The translations under genes and the position numbers were made by a program. Positions 30,856 to 45,500 of a stretch of 64,000 nucleotides of DNA are shown here, one piece after another. Under the pieces are notes generated by a model. It searched no databases. It was not told the origin of the DNA and saw nothing but the letters and a program-made list of their open reading frames with translations. This DNA is from Colletes latitarsis (lineage: Eukaryota; Arthropoda; Insecta; Hymenoptera; Colletidae): contig NW_027488368.1 of NCBI RefSeq assembly GCF_051014445.1, forward strand, positions 6,696,001-6,760,000. Direction: 5' to 3'. Within the stretch, counting starts at the first letter, position 1, and the number at the start of each line of letters is the position of its first letter.

Positions 30856-33800
30856 TGTCTGGGTTAGGTCTGGTATTTGCCCTCATCGGGCTCGTACTTT
30901 CGCATTTCTCGCATACTTGTTGGCCAGATGTTGGGTTTTTTGTGGATTGTATCCCGTCGTAGTGCGGATCCACACCGAAACAGTTAATTAAACCTGGTTG
31001 CGTCAAATATTTTAGAGGATAACGCCGGTTATGTCTCGGTTAGGTCTGGGATTTGCCCTCATCTGCCTCGTACTTTCGCACTTTTTGCATACTTCTTGGC
31101 CAGAACCTGGGCTTCTTCTGGTTTGGATCACGTAGTAACGCGGTACCACACCGAAACAGTCAATTACACCTGGTTGCGATTACTATTTTGGAGGATAACG
31201 CCAGTTATGTCTGGGTTTGGTCTGTGATTTGCCCTCATCTGGCTTATTTTCGCGTTTTTCGCATTGTTGTTGGCCAGATCCTGGGCTTTTTCTGGTTTGG
31301 ATCACGTAGTAATGTGGTACCACACTGAGACAGTCTATAGAAGCTGGTTCCGATTAGTATTTTGGAGGGTAACGCCGGTTATGTCTCGGTTAGGTCTGGT
31401 ATTTGCAATCATCTGGCTCATACTTTCGCATTATTCGCATACTTGTTGGCCAGATCCTGGCGTTTTTCTGGCTTGGACCACGTAGTAATGTGGTACCACA
31501 CAGAAACAGTGAATTAAACCTGGTTGCGAATAATATTTTAGAGGATAACGCTGGTTATGTCTGGGATAGTTCTGGTATTTGCAATCATCTGGCTCGTACT
31601 TTCGCATTTTTCGCTTACTTGTTGGCCTGATCCTAGCCTTTTTATGGTTTGGATCACGGAGTAATGTGGTACCACACCGAAACTGTCAATTAAACCTGGT
31701 TGCGTCAAATATTTTAGAGGGTAACGCCGGTTATGTCTCGGTTAGGTCTGGGATTTGCCCTCATCTGCCTCGTACTTTCGCACTTTTTGCATACTTCTTG
31801 GCCAGAACCTGGGCTTTTTCTGGTTTGGATCACGTAGTATCGCGGTACCACACCGAAACAGTCAATTACACCTGGTTGCGATTACTATTTTGGAGGATAA
31901 CGCCAGTTATGTCTGGGTTTGGTCTGGTATTTGCCCTCATCTGGCTCGTACTTTCGCGTTTTTCGCATTGTTGTTGGCCTGATCCTGGGCTTTTTCTGGT
32001 TTGGATCACGTAGTAATGTGGTACCACACTGAGACAGTCTATAGAAGCTGGTTCCGATTAGTATTTTGGAGGGTAACGCCGGTTATGTCTCGGTTAGGTC
32101 TGGTATTTGCAATCATCTGGCTCATACTTTCGCGTTTTTCTCATAGTTGTTGGCCAGATCCTGTGTTTTTTCTGGTTTGGATCCCGTAGTAATGTGGTTC
32201 CACACCGAAACAGTCAATTAAACCGGGTTGCGATTTCTATTTTGGAGGATAACGCCGGTTATGTCTGGGTTTGGTCTGGTATTTGCCCTCTTCTGGCTCG
32301 TACTTTCGCTTTTTTCGCATTGTTGTTGGCCAGATCCTGGGTTTTTTTCTGGTTTGGATCCCGTAGTAATGCGGTTCCATACCGAAACAGTCAATTAAAC
32401 CTGGTTGCGATTTATATTTTAGAGGATAACGCCGGTTTTGTCTGGGTTAGGTCTGGTATTTGCCCTCATCTGGCTCGTACTTTCGCGTTTTTTGCATACT
32501 TGTTGGCCGGATCCTGAGATTTTTCTGGTTTGTATCCCGTAGTAATGTGGTTCCACACCGAAGCAGACAATTAAACCTGTTTGCGATTAATATTTTAGAG
32601 GATATCGCCGGTTATGTCTCGATTAGGTCTGGGATTTGCCCTCATCTGGCTCATACTTTCGCATTTTTCGCATACTAGTTGGCCAGATCCTGGCCTTCTT
32701 CTCGCTTGGACCACGTAGTAAAGTGGTACCACACAGAAACAGCCAATTAAACCTAGGTCCGATTAATATTTTACAGGATAACGCGGGTTATGTCTGGGTT
32801 AGGTCTGGTATTTGCCCCTATCTGGCTCGTACATTCGCACTTTTCGCATAGTTGTTGGCCAGATCCTGGGTTTTTGCTGGCTTCGACCACGCAGTAATGT
32901 GGTGCCACACTGAAACAGCCAATTAAGCCTGGTTCCGATTAAAATTTTAGAGGATAACGCCGGTTATGTCTGGGTTAGGTCTGGTATTTGCCCTCATCTG
33001 GCTCGTACTTTCGCATTTTTCGCATACTTGTTGGCCAGATCCTGGCCTTTTACTGGTTTGGATCACTTAGTAACGCGGTACCACACCGAAGCTGTCAATT
33101 AAACCAGGATGCGATTAATATTTTAGAGGATAACGCGAGTTATGTATCGGTTAGGTCCAGGATTTGCCGTCATCTGTCTCGTACTTTCGCGTTTTTCGCA
33201 TACTTGTTGGACAGATCCTGCATTTTATCTGGTTTGGATCCCGTAGTAATGTGGTTCCACACCGAAGCAGTCAATTAAACCTGTTTGCGATTAATATTTT
33301 AGGGGATATCGCCGGTTATGTCTCGGTTAGGTCTGGGATTTGCCCTCATCTGGCTCATACTTTCGCATTTTTAGCATACTTGTTGGCCAGATCCTGGCCT
33401 TCTTCTGGCTTGGACCACGCCGTAATGTGGTGTCACACTGAAACAGCCAATTAAACCTGGTTCCGATTAGTATTTTAGAGGAGAACGCCGGTAATGTCTC
33501 GGTTCGGTCTGGTATTTGCCCTCATCTGGCTCGTTCTTTCACATTTTTCGCATACTTGATGGCCAGATCCCGCTCTTTTTCTGGCTTGGACCACGTAGTA
33601 AAGTGGTACCACACAGAAACAGTCAATTAAACCTGGGTCCGATTAATATTTTAGAGGATAACGCGGGTTATGTCTGGGTTAGGTCTGGTATTTGCCCTCA
33701 CCTGGCTCGTACTTTCGCATTTCTCGCATACTTGTTGGCCAGATGTTGGGTTTTTTGTGGATTGTATCCCGTCGTAGTGTGGTTCCACACCGAAACAGTT

Positions 33801-34836
33801 AATTAAACCTGGTTGCGATTAATATTTTAGAGGATAACGCCGGTTATGTCTTGGTTAGGTCTGGTATTTGCCCCCATCTGGGTCGTACTTTCGCATTTTT
33901 CGCTTACTTCTTGGCCAGATCCTAGCCTTTTTATGGTTTGGATCACGTAGTAATGCGGTACCACACCGAAACAGTCAATTAAACCTGGTTGCGATTAATA
34001 TTTTAGAGGATAACGCGGGTTATGTCTCGGTTAGGTCTAAGATTTGCCGTGATCTGTCTCGTACTTTCGCGTTTCTTGCATACTTGTTGGCCAGATCCTG
34101 CGTTTTATCTGGTTTGGATCCCGTAGTAATGTGGTGCCACACCGAAACGGTCAATTAAACCTGGTTGCGAATAATATTTTTGAAGATAACGCTGGTTATG
34201 TCTGGGATAGTTCTGGTATTTGCAATCATCTGGCTCCTACTTTCGCGTTTCTCGGATACTAGTTGGCCAAATCCTGGGATTTTTCAGGTTTTGATCCCGT
34301 AGTAATGTGGTTCAACACCGAAACGGTCAATTAAACCCGGCTGCGATTAATATTTTATAGGATAACGTCGGTGATGTCTGGGTTAGGTCTGGTATTTGCC
34401 CTCATCTGGCTCGTACTTTCGCATTTTTCGCATACTTGTTGGACAGATCATGGGTTTTTTGTGGATTGGATCCCGTCGTAGTGTGGTTCCACACCGAAAC
34501 AATTAATTAAACCTGGTTGCGATTAATATTTTAGAGGATAACGCCGGTTATGTCTTGGTTAGGTCTGGTATTTGCCCTCATCTGGCTCGTACTTTCGCAT
34601 TTTTCGCTTACTTGTTGACCTGATCCTAGCCTTTTTATGGTTTGGATCACGTAGTAATGCGGTACCACACCGAAACAGTCAATTAAACCTGGTTGCGATT
34701 AATAATTTAGAGGATAACGCCGATTATGTCTCGGTTAGGTCTGGGACTTGCCCTCATCTGGCTCTTACATTCGCACTTTTCGCATAGTTGTTGGCCAGAT
34801 CCAGGCCTTTTTCTTTTTTGGATCACTTAGTAATGT
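30856..34836. repeat. Higher-order repeat, block C (partial)
   Basis: This is the third tandem copy of the block A/B series. It follows block B to about 33.95 kb. From there it follows block A's order (33868 matches 23133), then later block B sequence at a different offset. It holds the same 2-base deletion as block B near 31243. Confidence 0.75.
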
Positions 34837-36164
34837 GGTACCACACTGAAACAGTCAATAGAAGCTGGTTCCGATTAGTATTTTAGAGGATAACGCTGGT
34901 TATGTCTGGGTTAGTTCTGGTATTTGCAATCATCTGGCTCATACTTTCGCGTTCTTCGCATACTTGTTGGCCAGATCCTGCGTTTTATCTGGTTTGGATC
35001 CCGCAGTAATGTGGTTTCACACCGAAGCTGTCAATTAAACCTGTTTGCGATTAATATTTTAGAGGATATCGCCGGGTATGTCTGGGTTAGGTCTGGTATT
35101 TGCCCTCCTCTGGCTCGTACTTTCGCGTTTTTCGCATACTTGTTGGCCAAATCCTGGGATTTTTCAGGTTTTGATATCGAAGTAATGTGGTTCCACACCG
35201 AAACGGTCAATTAAACCTGGTTGCGAATAATATTTTAGAGGATAACGCTGGTTATGTCTGGGATAGTTCTGGTATTTGCAATCATCTGGCTCATACTTTC
35301 GCGTTTTTCGCATAGTTGTTGGCCAGATCCTGGGTTTTTTCTGGTTTGGATCCCGTAGTAATGTGGTTCCACACCGTAACAGTCAATTAAACCTGGTTGC
35401 GATTAATATTTTAGAGGATAACGCCGGTTACGTCAAGGTTAGGTTTGGTATTTGCCCTCATCTGGCTCGTACTTTCGCATTTTTCGCATACTTGTTGGCC
35501 AGCTCCTGGCCTTCTTCTGGCTTGGACCACGCAGTAATGTGGTGCCACACTGAAACAGCCAATTAAACCTGGTTGCGATAAATATTTTAGAGGATACCGC
35601 CGGTTATGTCTCGGTTAGGTCTGGGATTTGCCCTCATCTGCCTCGTACTTTCGCGTTTATCGCATACTTGTTGGCCAGATCCTGGCCTTTTTCTGGTTTG
35701 GATCACGTAGTAATGTGGTACCACACAGAAACAGTCAATAGAAGCTGGTTCCGATTAGTATTTTAAAGGATAACGCTGGTTATGTATGGGTTAGTTCTGG
35801 TATTTGCAATCATCTGGCTCATACATTCGCGTTTTTCGCATACTTGTTGGCCAGATCCTGCGTTTTATCTGGTTTGGATCCCGTAGTAATGTGGTTCCAC
35901 ACTGAGACAGTCTATAGAAGCTGGTTCCGATTAGTATTTTGGAGGGTAACGCCGGTTATGTCTCGGTTAGGTCTGGTATTTGCAATCATCTGGCTCATAC
36001 TTTCGCGTTTTTCGCATAGTTGTTGGCCAGATCCTGGGTTTTTTCTGGCTTGGATCCCGTAGTAATGTGGTACCACACAGAAACAGTCAATAGAAGCTGG
36101 TTCCGATTAGTATTTTAGAGGATAACGCCGGTTACGTCAAGGTTAGGTTTGGTATTTGCCCTCA

Positions 36165-38982
36165 TCTGGCTCGTACTTTCGCATTTTTCGCATACTTGTT
36201 GGCCAGATCCTGGCCTTCTTCAGGCTTGGACCACGCAGTAATGTGGTGCCACACTGAAACAGCCAATTAAACCTGGTTGCGATAAATATTTTAGAGGATA
36301 CCGCCGGTTATGTCTCGGTTAGGTCTGGGATTTGCCCTCATCTGCCTCGTACTTTCGCGTTTATCGCATACTTGTTGGCCAGATCCTGGCCTTTTTCTGG
36401 TTTGGATCACGTAGTAATGTGGTACCACACAGAAACAGTCAATAGAAGCTGGTTCCGATTAGTATTTTAGAGGATAACGCTGGTTATGTATGTGTTAGTT
36501 CTGGTATTTGCAATCATCTGGCTCATACATTCGCGTTTTTCGCATACTTGTTGGCCAGATCCTGGCCTTTTTCTGGTTTGGATCCCGTAGTAATGTGGTT
36601 CCACACCGAAGCAGTCAATTAAACCGGGTTGCGATTTCTATTTTGGAGGATAACGCCGGTTATGTCTGGGTTTGGTCTGGTATTTGCCCTCTTCTGGCTC
36701 GTACTTTCGCTTTTTTCGCATTGTTGTTGGCCAGATCCTGGGTTATTTTCTGGTTTGGATCCCGTAGTAATGTGGTTCCATACCGAAACAGTCAATTAAA
36801 CCTGGTTGCGATTTATATTTTAGAGGATAACGCCGGTTTTGTCTGGGTTAGGTATGGTATTTGCCCTCATCTGGCTCGTACTTTCGCGTTTTTCGCATAC
36901 TTGTTGGCCAGATCCTGAGATTTTTCTGGTTTGTATCCCGTAGTAATGTGGTTCCACGCCGAAGCAGTCAATTAAACCTGTTTGCGATTAATATTTTAGA
37001 GGATATCGCCGGTTATGTCTCGGTTAGGTCTGGGATTTGCCCTCATCTGGCTCATACTTTCGCATTTTTCGCATACTTGTTGGCCAGATCCTGGCCTTCT
37101 TCTCGCTTGGACCACGCAGTAATGTGGTTCCACACTGAAACGGCCAATTAAACCTGGTTCCGATTAGTATTTTAGAGGATAACGCCGGTAATGTCTCGGT
37201 TTGGTCTGGTATTTGCTCTCATGTGGCTCGTTCTTTCGCATTTTTCGCATACTTGTTGGCCAGATCCCGGCCTTTTTCTGGCTTGGACCACGTAGTAATG
37301 TGGTACCACACCGAAACAGTCAATTAAATGTGGTTGCGATTACTATTTTGGAGGATAACGTCGGTTGTGTCTGGGTTTGGTCTGGTATTTGCAATCATCT
37401 GGCTCATACTTTCGCATTATTCGCATACTTGTTGGCCAGATCCTGGCGTTTTTCTGGCTTGGACCACGTAGTAATGTGGTACCACACAGAAACAGTGAAT
37501 TAAACCTGGTTGCGAATAATATTTTAGAGGATAACGCTGGTTATGTCTGGGATAGTTCTGGTATTTGCAATCATCTGGCTCGTACTTTCGCATTTTTCGC
37601 ATACTTGTTGGCCAGATCCTGGCCTTCTTCAGGCTTGGACCACGCAGTAATGTGGTGCCACACTGAAACAGCCAATTAAACCTGGTTGCGATAAATATTT
37701 TAGAGGATACCGCCGGTTATGTCTCGGTTAGGTCTGGGATTTGCCCTCATCTGCCTCGTACTTTCGCGTTTATCGCATACTTGTTGGCCAGATCCTGGCC
37801 TTTTTCTGGTTTGGATCACGTAGTAATGTGGTACCACACAGAAACAGTCAATAGAAGCTGGTTCCGATTAGTATTTTAGAGGATAACGCTGGTTATGTAT
37901 GTGTTAGTTCTGGTATTTGCAATCATCTGGCTCATACATTCGCGTTTTTCGCATACTTGTTGGCCAGATCCTGGCCTTTTTCTGGTTTGGATCCCGTAGT
38001 AATGTGGTTCCACACCGAAGCAGTCAATTAAACCGGGTTGCGATTTCTATTTTGGAGGATAACGCCGGTTATGTCTGGGTTTGGTCTGGTATTTGCCCTC
38101 TTCTGGCTCGTACTTTCGCTTTTTTCGCATTGTTGTTGGCCAGATCCTGGGTTATTTTCTGGTTTGGATCCCGTAGTAATGTGGTTCCATACCGAAACAG
38201 TCAATTAAACCTGGTTGCGATTTATATTTTAGAGGATAACGCCGGTTTTGTCTGGGTTAGGTATGGTATTTGCCCTCATCTGGCTCGTACTTTCGCGTTT
38301 TTCGCATACTTGTTGGCCAGATCCTGAGATTTTTCTGGTTTGTATCCCGTAGTAATGTGGTTCCACGCCGAAGCAGTCAATTAAACCTGTTTGCGATTAA
38401 TATTTTAGAGGATATCGCCGGTTATGTCTCGGTTAGGTCTGGGATTTGCCCTCATCTGGCTCATACTTTCGCATTTTTCGCATACTTGTTGGCCAGATCC
38501 TGGCCTTCTTCTCGCTTGGACCACGCAGTAATGTGGTTCCACACTGAAACGGCCAATTAAACCTGGTTCCGATTAGTATTTTAGAGGATAACGCCGGTAA
38601 TGTCTCGGTTTGGTCTGGTATTTGCTCTCATGTGGCTCGTTCTTTCGCATTTTTCGCATACTTGTTGGCCAGATCCCGGCCTTTTTCTGGCTTGGACCAC
38701 GTAGTAATGTGGTACCACACCGAAACAGTCAATTAAATGTGGTTGCGATTACTATTTTGGAGGATAACGTCGGTTGTGTCTGGGTTTGGTCTGGTATTTG
38801 CAATCATCTGGCTCATACTTTCGCATTATTCGCATACTTGTTGGCCAGATCCTGGCGTTTTTCTGGCTTGGACCACGTAGTAATGTGGTACCACACAGAA
38901 ACAGTGAATTAAACCTGGTTGCGAATAATATTTTAGAGGATAACGCTGGTTATGTCTGGGATAGTTCTGGTATTTGCAATCA
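36165..38982. repeat. Tandem duplication of an 8-unit block (1,409 bases)
   Basis: 36508 and 37917, 36861 and 38270, and the CCTTCTTCAGGC variant near 36212 and 37621 are all equivalent at an offset of 1409. The two copies abut and are nearly identical, so this is a very recent unequal exchange. Confidence 0.8.
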
Positions 38983-39552
38983 TCTGGCTCGTACTTTCGC
39001 ATTTTTCGCTTACTTGTTGGCCTGATCCTAGCCTTTTTATGGTTTGGATCACGGAGTAATGTGGTACCACACCGAAACTGTCAATTAAACCTGGTTGCGT
39101 CAAATATTTTAGAGGATAACGCCGGTTATGTTTCGGTTAGGTCTGGGATTTGCCCTCATCTGCCTCGTACTTTCGCACTTTTTGCATACTTCTTGGCCAG
39201 AACCTGGGCTTTTTCTGGTTTGGATCACGTAGTAACGCGGTACCACACCGAAACAGTCAATTACACCTGGTTGCGATTACTATTTTGGAGGATAACGCCA
39301 GTTATGTCTCGGTTAGGTCTGGGATTTGCCCTCATCTGGCTCATACTTTCGCATTTTTAGCATACTTGTTGGCCAGATCCTGGCCTTCTTCTGGCTTGGA
39401 CCACGCCGTAATGTGGTGTCACACTGAAACAGCCAATTAAACCTGGTTCCGATTAGTATTTTAGAGGAGAACGCCGGTAATGTCTCGGTTCGGTCTGGTA
39501 TTTGCCCTCATCTGGCTCGTTCTTTCACATTTTTCGCATACTTGATGGCCAG

Positions 39553-42500
39553 ATCCCGTTCTTTTTCTGGCTTGGACCACGTAGTAAAGTGGTACCACAC
39601 AGAAACAGTCAATTAAACCTGGGTCCGATTAATATTTTAGAGGATAACGCGGGTTATGTCTGGGTTAGGTCTGGTATTTGCCCTCATCTGGCTCGTACTT
39701 TCGCATTTCTCGCATACTTGTTGGCCAGATGTTGGGTTTTTTGTGGATTGTATCCCGTCGTAGTGCGGATCCACACCGAAACAGTTAATTAAACCTGGTT
39801 GCGTCAAATATTTTAGAGGATAACGCCGGTTATGTCTCGGTTAGGTCTGGGATATGCCCTCATCTGCCTCGTACTTTCGCACTTTTTGCATACTTCTTGG
39901 CCAGAACCTGGGCTTTTTCTGGTTTGGATCACGTAGTAACGCGGTACCACACCGAAACAGTCAATTACACCTGGTTGCGATTACTGTTTTGGAGGATAAC
40001 GCCAGTTATGTCTGGGTTTGGTCTGTGATTTGCCCTCATCTGGCTCGTACTTTCGCGTTTTTCGCATTGTTGTTGGCCAGATCCTGGGCTTTTTCTGGTT
40101 TGCATCACGTAGTAATGTGGTGTCACACTGAAACAGCCAATTAAACCTGGTTCCGATTAGTATTTTATAGGAGAACGCCGGTTATGTCTTGGTTAGGTCT
40201 GGTATTTGCCCTCATCTGGCTCGTACTTTCGCATTTTTCGCTTACTTGTTGACCTGATCCTAGCCTTTTTATGGTTTGGATCACGTAGTAATGCGGTACC
40301 ACACCGAAACAGTCAATTAAACCTGGTTGCGATTAATAATTTAGAGGATAACGCCGATTATGTCTCGGTTAGGTCTGGGACTTGCCCTCATCTGGCTCTT
40401 ACATTCGCACTTTTCGCATAGTTGTTGGCCAGATCCAGGCCTTTTTCTTTTTTGGATCACTTAGTAATGTGGTACCACACTGAAACAGTCAATAGAAGCT
40501 GGTTCCGATTAGTATTTTAGAGGATAACGCTGGTTATGTCTGGGTTAGTTCTGGTATTTGCAATCATCTGGCTCATACTTTCGCGTTCTTCGCATACTTG
40601 TTGGCCAGATCCTGCGTTTTATCTGGTTTGGATCCCGCAGTAATGTGGTTTCACACCGAAGCTGTCAATTAAACCTGTTTGCGATTAATATTTTAGAGGA
40701 TATCGCCGGGTATGTCTGGGTTAGGTCTGGTATTTGCCCTCATCTGGCTCGTACTTTCGCGTTTTTCGCATACTTGTTGGCCAAATCCTGGGATTTTTCA
40801 GGTTTTGATATCGAAGTAATGTGGTTCCACACCGAAACGGTCAATTAAACCTGGTTGCGAATAATATTTTAGAGGATAACGCTGGTTATGTCTGGGATAG
40901 TTCTGGTATTTGCAATCATCTGGCTCATACTTTCGCGTTTTTCGCATAGTTGTTGGCCAGATCCTGGGTTTTTTCTGGTTTGGATCCCGTAGTAATGTGG
41001 TTCCACACCGTAACAGTCAATTAAACCTGGTTGCGATTAATATTTTAGAGGATAACGCCGGTTACGTCAAGGTTAGGTTTGGTATTTGCCCTCATCTGGC
41101 TCGTACTTTCGCATTTTTCGCATACTTGTTGGCCAGCTCCTGGCCTTCTTCTGGCTTGGACCACGCAGTAATGTGGTGCCACACTGAAACAGCCAATTAA
41201 ACCTGGTTGCGATAAATATTTTAGAGGATACCGCCGGTTATGTCTCGGTTAGGTCTGGGATTTGCCCTCATCTGCCTCGTACTTTCGCGTTTATCGCATA
41301 CTTGTTGGCCAGATCCTGGCCTTTTTCTGGTTTGGATCACGTAGTAATGTGGTACCACACAGAAACAGTCAATAGAAGCTGGTTCCGATTAGTATTTTAA
41401 AGGATAACGCTGGTTATGTATGGGTTAGTTCTGGTATTTGCAATCATCTGGCTCATACATTCGCGTTTTTCGCATACTTGTTGGCCAGATCCTGCGTTTT
41501 ATCTGGTTTGGATCCCGTAGTAATGTGGTTCCACACTGAGACAGTCTATAGAAGCTGGTTCCGATTAGTATTTTGGAGGGTAACGCCGGTTATGTCTCGG
41601 TTAGGTCTGGTATTTGCAATCATCTGGCTCATACTTTCGCGTTTTTCGCATAGTTGTTGGCCATATCCTGGGTTTTTTCTGGCTTGGATCCCGTAGTAAT
41701 GTGGTACCACACAGAAACAGTCAATAGAAGCTGGTTCCGATTAGTATTTTAGAGGATAACGCCGGTTACGTCAAGGTTAGGTTTGGTATTTGCCCTCATC
41801 TGGCTCGTACTTTCGCATTTTTCGCATACTTGTTGGCCAGATCCTGGCCTTCTTCTGGCTTGGACCACGCAGTAATGTGGTGCCACACTGAAACAGCCAA
41901 TTAAACCTGGTTGCGATAAATATTTTAGAGGATACCGCCGGTTATGTCTCGGTTAGGTCTGGGATTTGCCCTCATCTGCCTCGTACTTTCGCGTTTATCG
42001 CATACTTGTTGGCCAGATCCTGGCCTTTTTCTGGTTTGGATCACGTAGTAATGTGGTACCACACAGAAACAGTCAATAGAAGCTGGTTCCGATTAGTATT
42101 TTGGAGGATAACGCTGGTTATGTATGTGTTAGTTCTGGTATTTGCAATCATCTGGCTCATACATTCGCGTTTTTCGCATACTTGTTGGCCAGATCCTGGC
42201 CTTTTTCTGGTTTGGATCCCGTAGTAATGTGGTTCCACACCGAAACAGTCAATTAAACCTGGTTGCGATTATTATTTTAGAGGATAACGCCGGTTACGTC
42301 AAGGTTAGGTTTGGTATTTGCCCTCATCTGGCTCGTACTTTCGCATTTTTCGCATACTTGTTGGCCAGATCCTGGCCTTTTTCTGGTTTGGATCACGTAG
42401 TAACGCGGTACCACACCGAAACAGTCAATTAAACCAGGTTGCGATTAATATTTTAGAGGGTAATGCGAGTTATGTATCGGTTAGGTCTAGGATTTGCCGT

Positions 42501-45500
42501 CATCTGTCTCGTACTTTCGCGTTTTTCGCATACTTGTTGGCCAGATCCTGCGTTTTATCTGGTTTGGATCCTGTAGTAATGTGGTTCCACACCGAAGCAG
42601 TCAATTAAACCGGGTTGCGATTAATATTTTAGAGGATAACGCCGGTTACGTCAAGGTTAGGTTTGGTATTTGCCCTCATCTGGCTCGTACTTTCGCATTT
42701 TTCGCATAATTGTTGGCCAGCTCCTGGCCTTCTTCTGGCTTGGACCACGCAGTAATGTGGTGCCACACTGAAACAGCCAATTAAACCTGGTTGCGATAAA
42801 TATTTTAGAGGATACCGCCGGTTATGTCTCGGTTAGGTCTGGGATTTGCCCTCATCTGCCTCGTACTTTCGCGTTTATCGCATACTTGTTGGCCAGATCC
42901 CGTTCTTTTTCTGGCTTGGACCACGTAGTAAAGTGGTACCACACAGAAACAGTCAATTAAACCTGGGTCCGATTAATATTTTAGAGGATAACGCGGGTTA
43001 TGTCTGGGTTAGGTCTGGTATTTGCCCTCATCTGGCTCGTACTTTCGCATTTCTCGCATACTTGTTGGCCAGATGTTGGGTTTTTTGTGGATTGTATCCC
43101 GTCGTAGTGCGGATCCACACCGAAACAGTTAATTAAACCTGGTTGCGTCAAATATTTTAGAGGATAACGCCGGTTATGCCTCGGTTAGGTCTGGGATATG
43201 CCCTCATCTGCCTCGTACTTTCGCACTTTTTGCATACTTCTTGGCCAGAACCTGGGCTTTTTCTGGTTTGGATCACGTAGTAACGCGGTACCACACCGAA
43301 ACAGTCAATTACACCTGGTTGCGATTACTGTTTTGGAGGATAACGCCAGTTATGTCTGGGTTTGGTCTGTGATTTGCCCTCATCTGGCTCGTACTTTCGC
43401 GTTTTTCGCATTGTTGTTGGCCAGATCCTGGGCTTTTTCTGGTTTGCATCACGTAGTAATGTGGTGTCACACTGAAACAGCCAATTAAACCTGGTTCCGA
43501 TTAGTATTTTAGAGGAGAACGCGGGTTATGTCTTGGTTAGGTCTGGTATTTGCCCTCATCTGGCTCGTACTTTCGCATTTTTCGCTTACTTGTTGACCTG
43601 ATCCTAGCCTTTTTATGGTTTGGATCACGTAGTAATGCGGTACCACACCGAAACAGTCAATTAAACCTGGTTGCGATTAATAATTTAGAGGATAACGCCG
43701 ATTATGTCTCGGTTAGGTCTGGGACTTGCCCTCATCTGGCTCTTACATTCGCACTTTTCGCATAGTTGTTGGCCAGATCCAGGCCTTTTTCTTTTTTGGA
43801 TCACTTAGTAATGTGGTACCACACTGAAACAGTCAATAGAAGCTGGTTCCGATTAGTATTTTAGAGGATTACGCTGGTTATGTCTGGGTTAGTTCTGGTA
43901 TTTGCAATCATCTGGCTCATACTTTCGCGTTCTTCGCATACTTGTTGGCCAGATCCTGCGTTTTATCTGGTTTGGATCCCGCAGTAATGTGGTTTCACAC
44001 CGAAGCTGTCAATTAAACCTGTTTGCGATTAATATTTTAGAGGATATCGCCGGGTATGTCTGGGTTAGGTCTGGTATTTGCCCTCATCTGGCTCGTACTT
44101 TCGCGTTTTTCGCATACTTGTTGGCCAAATCCTGGGATTTTTCAGGGTTTGATATCGAAGTAATGTGGTTCCACACCGAAACGGTCAATTAAACCTGGTT
44201 GCGAATAATATTTTAGAGGATAACGCTGGTTATGTCTGGGATAGTTCTGGTATTTGCAATCATCTGGCTCATACTTTCGCGTTTTTCGCATAGTTGTTGG
44301 CCAGATCCTGGGTTTTTTCTGGTTTGGATCCCGTAGTAATGTGGTTCCACACCGTAACAGTCAATTAAACCTGGTTGCGATTAATATTTTAGAGGATAAC
44401 GCCGATTACGTCAAGGTTAGGTTTGGTATTTGCCCTCATCTGGCTCGTACTTTCGCATTTTTCGCATACTTGTTGGCCAGCTCCTGGCCTTCTTCTGGTT
44501 TGGACCACGCAGTAATGTGGTGCCACACTGAAACAGCCAATTAAACCTGGTTGCGATAAATATTTTAGAGGATACCGCCGGTTATGTCTCGGTTAGGTCT
44601 GGGATTTGCCCTCATCTGCCTCGTACTTTCGCGTTTATCGCATACTTGTTGGCCAGATCCTGGCCTTTTTCTGGTTTGGATCACGTAGTAATGTGGTACC
44701 ACACAGAAACAGTCAATAGAAGCTGGTTCCGATTAGTATTTTAAAGGATAACGCTGGTTATGTATGGGTTAGTTCTGGTATTTGCAATCATCTGGCTCAT
44801 ACATTCGCGTTTTTCGCATACTTGTTGGCCAGATCCTGCGTTTTATCTGGTTTGGATCCCGTAGTAATGTGGTTCCACACTGAGACAGTCTATAGAAGCT
44901 GGTTCCGATTAGTATTTTGGAGGGTAACGCCGGTTATGTCTCGGTTAGGTCTGGTATTTGCAATCATCTGGCTCATACTTTCGCGTTTTTCGCATAGTTG
45001 TTGGCCAGATCCTGGGTTTTTTCTGGCTTGGATCCCGTAGTAATGTGGTACCACACAGAAACAGTCAATAGAAGCTGGTTCCGATTAGTATTTTAGAGGA
45101 TAACGCCGGTTACGTCAAGGTTAGGTTTGGTATTTGCCCTCATCTGGCTCGTACTTTCGCATTTTTCGCATACTTGTTGGCCAGATCCTGGCCTTCTTCT
45201 GGCTTGGACCACGCAGTAATGTGGTGCCACACTGAAACAGCCAATTAAACCTGGTTGCGATAAATATTTTAGAGGATACCGCCGGTTATGTCTCGGTTAG
45301 GTCTGGGATTTGCCCTCATCTGCCTCGTACTTTCGCGTTTATCGCATACTTGTTGGCCAGATCCTGGCCTTTTTCTGGTTTGGATCACGTAGTAATGTGG
45401 TACCACACAGAAACAGTCAATAGAAGCTGGTTCCGATTAGTATTTTAGAGGATAACGCTGGTTATGTATGTGTTAGTTCTGGTATTTGCAATCATCTGGC

